Of a stretch of 64,000 nt of DNA, positions 58,556-64,000 are shown piece by piece. A program made the translations under genes and the position numbers. How positions within the stretch are numbered: the stretch's first letter is position 1; every line of letters starts with the position of its first letter. The stretch covers positions 5,085,501 through 5,149,500 of the forward strand of contig NZ_AP023368.1 of assembly GCF_014218355.1 (NCBI RefSeq), written 5' to 3'. Source of the stretch: Anaerocolumna chitinilytica. Lineage in GTDB: Bacteria > Bacillota > Clostridia > Lachnospirales > Lachnospiraceae. A model generated the notes under the pieces. That model was given only the letters and a program-made list of their open reading frames with translations. It did no database searches and was not told the origin of the DNA.

Positions 58556-60061
58556 TTATTGGTTGTATGAATAAATGGCATCTATTCCGACTTCAAACAT
58601 TCTGCTCCAGGGCATCCATACCTTATCCAAGGTAATGGCGGCATTAATGGAAGACAGGTAGCTTTCCATGAACGATTGCAATTCTTCCTTCACTCTTTTA
58701 CTGATGATGCCATCTTTTTCCTTAATATCAAAGTAATTCATCCCGTATCTATGTAAATCACTTGTAATATTCTTTCTCACAACAGAACAATATCCAACAT
58801 CTTCAATATACCTTTCTATCAGAAAGCTCATATGTCCGGCTGTTTTTCCATAATGATAACAGTCCACTCCTTCTGCGATGGCTGTGCCAAGGGTATTGGC
58901 GGAGGTATTCCAGCCGGCATATCCGGACACTTTATCCAGAAGACAGTTCTGATTCAATAGTTGAATGAACTGAAGTTCTCCGCCATTTGCATAGGCATTG
59001 TCCGCAATTGTTACAATTCTCCCTTCTGCGATTCTTAGCTTTATAAAATCAATCAGTTCCGGAATATTGCGTTCCACACAGTATCCTTTTGATATAAAAG
59101 GCTGGGCTTCTGCTTCCGCCATCTTATCAGAGGGAGCGGTAACAGCAAGTATGATATCTGAATTTTCATAAGAATCCGTCAACTGGCACCCTGCGGAAAG
59201 TATCTGATACTTAATTGTAGTTTCCAATGAATTTCCTTCATATAACGGCAGTATTGCCTTGGATGCCTCACTTGCATATTTTACATAAACCTTGGGCTTT
59301 TTCTCGTGAATCTGATTCACCATTCTTGAGAGCAGTGTCAGTGACACCTCATCTGCTCCCGGATACATAAGAATCCGGTCCATTAAGCCCTCTTCTGCAA
59401 TCTTTATACGAACTGCCTCCTGGTCCATTGCAGCATATCCATAAGCCGCGGAATCATCCTGAGGTATCACAAGGGAGTCAATCCAGCCCTGCTTCACATA
59501 TTCTATCATTAAATAATTGCATTCTCTGTTGCATTCTCTTCTTGATACATAATCGTTAAGTTTCTCCCGATCAATTTGGCTTAGGATATTTTTTAAATCC
59601 TCCCCATCGCAAATACCAAGACGGTTCCTGTGAATTACATCCCCTGCCATATGTATCATTTTTCCATAGGTTTCATAATAATCCGGTTCTTCGTCATCGC
59701 TGGAATAATCAGGGCAGCGCATTATTACCTGAAATGCATAGATTAAAAGCCTGGGATTCTCTTTCTTTAAGGTCTTTATAAGGGCAGCCAATTCTTTTAG
59801 TTTATCGGCTTCCAAATAGTGAATTCTTGACGGGATCAGGCCGCCATAAAGCATCATATCTACGGAAAGCACCAGTCCGTCTGCATTTTTGCATTCACTT
59901 CTTAAAAATTCCGCAATCTTTCCTACATCTGCCGGCTGTTTTTTATTTCCAAGGCTTTTCGGAAGCACAATGTCAATATCATCATGTGCAAACAAACGAT
60001 TAGGGAAAATATAATTACAAGGTCTCTCATCTAATGGGAGTAAAACAATTTTCTTTTTCAT
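58556..60061 (-). CDS. DUF4127 family protein
   Basis: 501 residues. Conserved DUF4127 sequence: VLLPLDERPCNYIFPNRLFA, GLVLSVDMMLYGGLIPSRIH, YSSDDEEPDYYETYGKMIHM, LVIPQDDSAAYGYAAMDQEA and DNAYANGGELQFIQLLN. Function not established to my knowledge; here part of a carbohydrate operon, so a role in sugar processing is likely. Polar residues in conserved motifs (PLDERP, PQDDSA) suggest an active site. Confidence 0.85.
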   Translation of the reverse strand: MKKKIVLLPLDERPCNYIFPNRLFAHDDIDIVLPKSLGNKKQPADVGKIAEFLRSECKNADGLVLSVDMMLYGGLIPSRIHYLEADKLKELAALIKTLKKENPRLLIYAFQVIMRCPDYSSDDEEPDYYETYGKMIHMAGDVIHRNRLGICDGEDLKNILSQIDREKLNDYVSRRECNRECNYLMIEYVKQGWIDSLVIPQDDSAAYGYAAMDQEAVRIKIAEEGLMDRILMYPGADEVSLTLLSRMVNQIHEKKPKVYVKYASEASKAILPLYEGNSLETTIKYQILSAGCQLTDSYENSDIILAVTAPSDKMAEAEAQPFISKGYCVERNIPELIDFIKLRIAEGRIVTIADNAYANGGELQFIQLLNQNCLLDKVSGYAGWNTSANTLGTAIAEGVDCYHYGKTAGHMSFLIERYIEDVGYCSVVRKNITSDLHRYGMNYFDIKEKDGIISKRVKEELQSFMESYLSSINAAITLDKVWMPWSRMFEVGIDAIYSYNQ

Positions 60062-60147
60062 ACCTTTTACCTCTGTTTAAAATTTCTTGCCACATTCCCA
60101 TAATAACATTCATCTGTTTAGAATTAAAACAATAATTCCAAATCCTT

Positions 60148-61364
60148 CTAGTTATTTAAGGATATATACCTCCACCAATCGTTTTCTACCAGATAGGATA
60201 AGTCAAAGAGCATACAACCGGATGAAGTCTGAAAGCACATTTTTACCGCTTTCGTCATTGCATCCAGTTTGTCTTGGAACTGGGCTAAGAATAAGCTTCC
60301 CACTACGGGAACAGCATTCATTGTAACCTGGTTAGCCATTCTTCCCGAACCCTCCACACTATACCAGTAAGCTAGCTGGTTTGCTTCCTCTGCCTCCTGC
60401 TCTGTCACTTGAGGGTAATAGAACCCGGACATTAAGCCATCCAGCTGCTCTGCATATCCGGTCTTTCTGTATTTTTTTGCATCCACCCACGGATATTCTA
60501 CGGCCTCATAATTAGTTGATGCCCAGTTTGCCCCAACCTGATAATAGAGCGGATACCAGGAGCCAGTATAATCCCAGAATTCTATCTTTTTTTGCTGTGC
60601 GTCTACAAGTCTTCTTACCCTTTCTATAAAGCTGCTTATAAGGCCTGCCCGAAAGGTTAGGAATTCGCCGAATAATTCACCATACTGCAGCTCCTGCTTT
60701 CCGTCCTTCTCCCTGAAACAATAGATATCTTGGGGCCAGTTATGTTCTCTGCCGATATACTGTTCCCATTTCCTCTTTGTAACCGGGCTGAAATCTGAGC
60801 CTAGGCCTACGAAACGTACCCGGTCCAGGGTGATGCCGTCAATTTCATAATTTGTCATTATCTCCTTTAGCAGAGATAGCTCATATTCACATACGTCATC
60901 ATTTGCCGGATTAACAAACAGCTCCTGGAAGTCATCGATACTGCCTTCTGTTCTTATGGCAGCATTCTCTGATATAGGCTGTATCACCATTTCATTTAAG
61001 TCATTCAAGCCATATACACAGGTTTGCCAGGAAGTATTTTGGTAGGCGGGCATCTTAGGATGGGGATTCTCCTTCCTTCCCTCAGCAAAGACATCAACGG
61101 ATGCATAACACTTCATTCCCAAACTATGAACGGTTTCAAGACATTCCGTAAGATAATCTTTTCTTTAAAGATTTTATCATATTCAGAGTAATGCGGTGCA
61201 AATTTACTTTTATATATTGCAAACCCTGTGGTATCCTTTACGCTTAATATTACAGCGCCGATGCCTGCATTCCTGCATTTTTCCATTGTCTTGCGGAATA
61301 TACCGGCATCTGTTATCGTTCTTTTATTCGCTTCAATCTCTATCCAGATATAATAATTTGAGTT
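60148..61364 (-). pseudogene. Frameshifted GHL10/glycosidase-like gene
   Basis: Two frames make one family-10-glycosidase-like (GHL10/DUF4015-type) protein: MNSNYYIWIEIEANKRTITD... YSEYDKIFKEK, then in the other frame YLTECLETVHSLGMKCYASV... DGITLDRVRF ... to FDLSYLVENDWWRYI. The loss of one base near 61158 shifts the frame and a TGA follows at the old frame. The GGAGG and ATG at 61364 are intact. It could be a recent mutation or a sequencing error. TIM-barrel hydrolase on oligosaccharide expected. Confidence 0.8.
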
Positions 61365-61379
61365 CATATTTACCTCCAT

Positions 61380-61472
61380 GCCACCTGTATTCCCAACACG
61401 CCTCAAGATTGGGCCGAGGATTTCGCAGGCACAATCTTGTGTTTGAAAATTGCTTTCTAATTTTCAAACTTA
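61380..61472 (-). repeat. 94-bp intercistronic repeat, copy 1
   Basis: Two hairpins per unit: GTTTGAAAATT/AATTTTCAAAC and CAAGATTG/CAATCTTG. 93 bp; differs from copies 2 and 3 at a few positions, some compensatory across the stems (for example ggcc versus gagc/gctc). Confidence 0.85.
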
Positions 61473-61566
61473 GCCCCATGCCTTCCCAACGCGCCTCAAG
61501 ATTGGGCTGAGGATTACGCAGGCACAATCTTGTGTTTGAAAATTGTACTGTAATTTTCAAACTTAG
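61473..61566 (-). repeat. 94-bp intercistronic repeat, copy 2
   Basis: 94 bp, same two hairpins as copy 1; central spacer of the first hairpin is TACTGT instead of GCTTTCT. Confidence 0.85.
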
Positions 61567-61659
61567 CCACCTGTATTCCCAACGCGCTGCAAGATTGAGC
61601 CAAGGATTACGCAGGCTCAATCTTGTGTTTTAAAATTGCTTTCTAATTTTCAAACTTAG
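61567..61659 (-). repeat. 94-bp intercistronic repeat, copy 3
   Basis: 93 bp, begins at the permease stop codon. Its second hairpin reads CAAGATTGAGCC/GGCTCAATCTTG, a compensated variant of the TGCC/GGCC pair of copy 1. Confidence 0.85.
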
Positions 61660-62483
61660 CCCTTCACCGCGCCACTTATGGCTTCGATGTAGTTTTTCTG
61701 ACATAGCAGGAAGACAATAATAATCGGGATGATTGATATGACGGTTCCTGCGGCGATATACCCGAATTTGTAGTTAAAGCTGCCGTTAAGATACTGCAAT
61801 GCTGTTGCCAGGGGATACTTCTTTGGATCCTGCAATACAATAATCGGCCACAAAAATTCATTCCATCTGCTGATAAAGTCAAAGATTACAATGGTACTAA
61901 TGGATGGCATAATACCGGGCATCATAATTTGCCACCAAATCCTGGTTTCTTTTGCCCCATCGATTCTGGCTGCCTCTATCATTTCCTTTGGTATTCCCAT
62001 ATAGGACTGTCTTAGCAGGATAATACTGAATACTTTAACAGAACCAGGTAAGATAACTCCTACCAGGGTGTTCAGCAAATGAACTTTACTGATTATTAAG
62101 TAGTTGATAATCATACCTGCCGCAGCCGGGATAATCATGGAAGAAATCAATGCTCCCATAATGAATTTTTTCCCTTTAAACTCCATACAGGCCAAGGGAT
62201 AAGCACATAACGCTGCAAAAATTACGTCCATTGCGATAGAGCTGATGGTAATTACCAAGGTATTTCCTATGTATTTTGGTACGGAGAGAAATTCAAATAC
62301 ACCGGTATAATTAGAAAGAGTTGGATTCGATACAAAAAAATTCAAATCATATATGTTCTGACCGGTTTTAAAGGAAGTTGAAAGCATCCATAAGAAAGGG
62401 CCTGCACAGATGCAGGATATTATTATAAGTCCGATATATGTAAATATCTTATCTACTAGTTTTTTTTTCTTCTTAGTCGGCAT
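61656..62483 (-). CDS. Carbohydrate ABC permease (MalG-like)
   Basis: 275 residues, six transmembrane helices. EAA loop EAARIDGAKETRIWWQIMMP, which docks the ATPase. Imports a sugar with the MalF-like partner. No ATPase is encoded here, so a shared MsmK/UgpC-type ATPase is probably used. Overlaps the partner gene by 11 bases. Confidence 0.92.
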   Translation of the reverse strand: MPTKKKKKLVDKIFTYIGLIIISCICAGPFLWMLSTSFKTGQNIYDLNFFVSNPTLSNYTGVFEFLSVPKYIGNTLVITISSIAMDVIFAALCAYPLACMEFKGKKFIMGALISSMIIPAAAGMIINYLIISKVHLLNTLVGVILPGSVKVFSIILLRQSYMGIPKEMIEAARIDGAKETRIWWQIMMPGIMPSISTIVIFDFISRWNEFLWPIIVLQDPKKYPLATALQYLNGSFNYKFGYIAAGTVISIIPIIIVFLLCQKNYIEAISGAVKG

Positions 62484-63357
62484 AAGTCATACCTCCTCCT
62501 TTTTTACCATATACAAAAACGATAATACTTAGAAGTGAAGTGATAACTGCCTGAACAGCACCAATAGCAGCGGAATAGCCGAATTCAAAGTCAGTAAATG
62601 CTTTCGTGTAGGAGTAGTAATTCATAACCAAAGTGGCATTGTAAGGTTCGCCTTTGGTTAATACATATACAACATCAAAAACACCGACTGCCGATATCAC
62701 TGAGTTAAGAGAACAGAACCAAATATATGGCTTTAACATAGGCATTTTAATTCTAATCAAGGTCTGAAACTTATTTGCTCCGTCGACAATAGCTGCTTCC
62801 TCCAGTTCCGTCGGTACCGACTGAAGACCTGCCAAATAAAGCATCATAAAATAGCCAAGCCCCTGCCATATGGTGATAAACATAATACACAGCATCGCTG
62901 TCTTTCCATCGGCTAGAAAGCCTAAAGGATTTTTTATGATACCCGCATCTACTAATACAGTATTAATCACACCGTTAGGATCAAATAAAAATCCCCAGAT
63001 AATAGATACTGCAACCATTGAAGTAATTACCGGTATATATATCAAAGTACGGAATATTGCCATTCCCTTTAATTTTCTATTTACAAGTAAAGCTAAAAGT
63101 ATGGATAAAATTTGTATAACAGGCACTACTGCAACAAATACAATTGAGTTTTTAATCGATATCCAGAATTCCGGATCACTAAATGCACGTTTAAAATTAT
63201 CCAAGCCAATAAACTTGGTTTTTCCCAATACAGAATAGTCATAAAACATTAATGGTAGACTTCCGATAATCGGAACGAAAACAAAGACAACTATCATGAA
63301 AAGTGCCGGTGCCATAAATAAATATGCTTTTATAGTTTGCCTGGTCTTTACTTTCAT
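62473..63357 (-). CDS. Carbohydrate ABC permease (MalF-like)
   Basis: 294 residues, six transmembrane helices (FMAPALFMIVVFVFVPIIGS at the start). EAA loop EEAAIVDGANKFQTLIRIKM. Follows the binding-protein gene after an intercistronic hairpin. GGGAGG precedes the ATG. Confidence 0.92.
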   Translation of the reverse strand: MKVKTRQTIKAYLFMAPALFMIVVFVFVPIIGSLPLMFYDYSVLGKTKFIGLDNFKRAFSDPEFWISIKNSIVFVAVVPVIQILSILLALLVNRKLKGMAIFRTLIYIPVITSMVAVSIIWGFLFDPNGVINTVLVDAGIIKNPLGFLADGKTAMLCIMFITIWQGLGYFMMLYLAGLQSVPTELEEAAIVDGANKFQTLIRIKMPMLKPYIWFCSLNSVISAVGVFDVVYVLTKGEPYNATLVMNYYSYTKAFTDFEFGYSAAIGAVQAVITSLLSIIVFVYGKKGGGMTYAD

Positions 63358-63377
63358 AAATACCTCCCTTTATATTG

Positions 63378-63410
63378 GGAGTATTCCCGTAGCAATTCCG
63401 GGAATACTCC
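63378..63410 (-). repeat. Intercistronic hairpin after the binding-protein gene
   Basis: GGAGTATTCCCG/CGGGAATACTCC, a 12-bp perfect stem, between the binding-protein stop and the MalF-like ribosome site; no U-tract. Likely protects the upstream mRNA so the binding protein is made in excess. Confidence 0.65.
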
Positions 63411-63444
63411 TGCACCCCTAAACCCGAGATACTTCAATTTTGCA

Positions 63445-64000
63445 TTATTTCTGCAAAATTGCATTAACAGCCTTTTCCTGTTGATTCAGCGCAGTCTGAA
63501 TATCTCCGTCGCTGGTAATAACCGCTTGATATACCTTATTAACAGCATCCTGAATATCTCCCTGACCTTCTATTCCCAAAGAATAATCCATGGATTTCTT
63601 ACTTACATCCACTGACATCTTTCTAGCAATACCTTCCAATGTGGTGGTATCAGAAACGAAATAATCATTTGCTATGGCAGTTGTTGTGGAAGGAAATATT
63701 GCAACTTCCTTGCAAAAAGCCAGCTGGCTCGCATCATTTGTAATATAGGCAGCAAATTTGATTGCTTCCTGGTGGTTTTTACTTGCTTCCGGTACAACAA
63801 GATTCATAAGTGCGTTCTGGCTTAAACCGGTTTTTCCTGTGAGAGGTCCTGCAACCCCAATGTTCTTATAAACATCCGGTGCTTCATCTTTGATTCTTGA
63901 TAAAGTGGAACCGGTAGAGCTGATGATTGCTAATTTACCTGTCTCAAATAACTTTAATTCATTATCCCACTTGCCCCAGTTGGTCTTAGGCAGATAGTCG
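63445..64000 (-). CDS. ABC sugar-binding lipoprotein, partial (C-terminal part)
   Basis: The frame is open to the window end: DYLPKTNWGKWDNELKLFET GKLAIISSTGSTLSRIKDEA ..., then ASKNHQEAIKFAAYITNDAS QLAF and ... NQQEKAVNAILQK. This is the C-terminal third of a family 1 extracellular solute-binding protein that delivers a sugar to the two permeases. N-terminus with the lipobox lies outside the window. Confidence 0.9.
   Translation of the reverse strand, partial: DYLPKTNWGKWDNELKLFETGKLAIISSTGSTLSRIKDEAPDVYKNIGVAGPLTGKTGLSQNALMNLVVPEASKNHQEAIKFAAYITNDASQLAFCKEVAIFPSTTTAIANDYFVSDTTTLEGIARKMSVDVSKKSMDYSLGIEGQGDIQDAVNKVYQAVITSDGDIQTALNQQEKAVNAILQK

Noticed and set aside
61333-61620. 95-codon ORF across the 94-bp repeats
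   Set aside because: It is translated repeat (LRNPxPNLEAxWE...) with no ribosome site, in the region of RNA hairpins; not a protein gene.
61380-61659. CRISPR array
   Set aside because: Three 94-bp units directly abut without unique spacers and contain double hairpins; not CRISPR. No other array was seen in the window.

Overview
The window looks like the chromosome of a low-GC, spore-forming anaerobic Firmicute, most likely a Lachnospiraceae-type clostridium. The signs are a cotJ spore-coat operon, a PdaA-type spore-cortex deacetylase, a clostridial SigA, strong GGAGG ribosome sites throughout, and a long ABC-sugar operon. It contains a complete contractile-tailed prophage.

Region 1 (1-4.58 kb) is host DNA: a MIF-like tautomerase, a SigA-type sigma factor, a PlsC acyltransferase, a Nudix hydrolase, a zinc-ribbon protein and the 3' part of cotJC.

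Region 2 (about 4.58-40.10 kb) is a 35.5-kb prophage inserted inside cotJC. Joining the two host flanks at the shared TTTGGCGG gives an uninterrupted 198-residue CotJC reading frame. The reconstructed attP has perfect 13-bp inverted arms placed symmetrically around a central GG, as expected for the large serine integrase beside attR. From attL rightward come small cargo genes, then on the minus strand endolysin, holin, XhlA, tail fibres, a PBSX-like baseplate and tail, an HK97 head, P27-type terminase and an HNH nuclease. Next come a degenerate tyrosine-recombinase-like gene, a late regulator and an early/replication block (HUH Rep, RNase H-like, PcfK, PcfJ, nucleoid-associated protein, RpoA-CTD-like protein). 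The block ends with a CI-type repressor, a leftward PL promoter with an operator, and the integrase. The organisation resembles the sporulation-gene-interrupting elements skin/sigK and SPbeta/spsM, so mother-cell excision is a testable idea.

Region 3 (40.1-50.9 kb) holds the rest of the cotJ operon (cotJC 5' end, cotJB, cotJA). It then holds a MutS2-like ATPase lacking the Smr domain, behind a 375-nt leader with a 12-codon ORF and tandem terminators, and a two-component system. A type-IIA Ca2+-ATPase, a TerC-family protein behind a yybP-ykoY (Mn2+) riboswitch, and PdaA follow.

Region 4 (50.9-64 kb) is one long minus-strand operon for uptake and breakdown of an unidentified carbohydrate. It reads from the solute-binding protein (cut by the window end) through two permeases, three tandem 94-bp repeats and a frameshifted glycosidase-like gene. 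It continues through DUF4127, a PHP hydrolase, NanE, an FAD oxidoreductase, an AAC(3)-like acetyltransferase, a Gfo/Idh/MocA oxidoreductase and a TIM-barrel isomerase to an ADP-ribosylglycohydrolase.

All assignments come from reading the sequence and family knowledge; no search was run.
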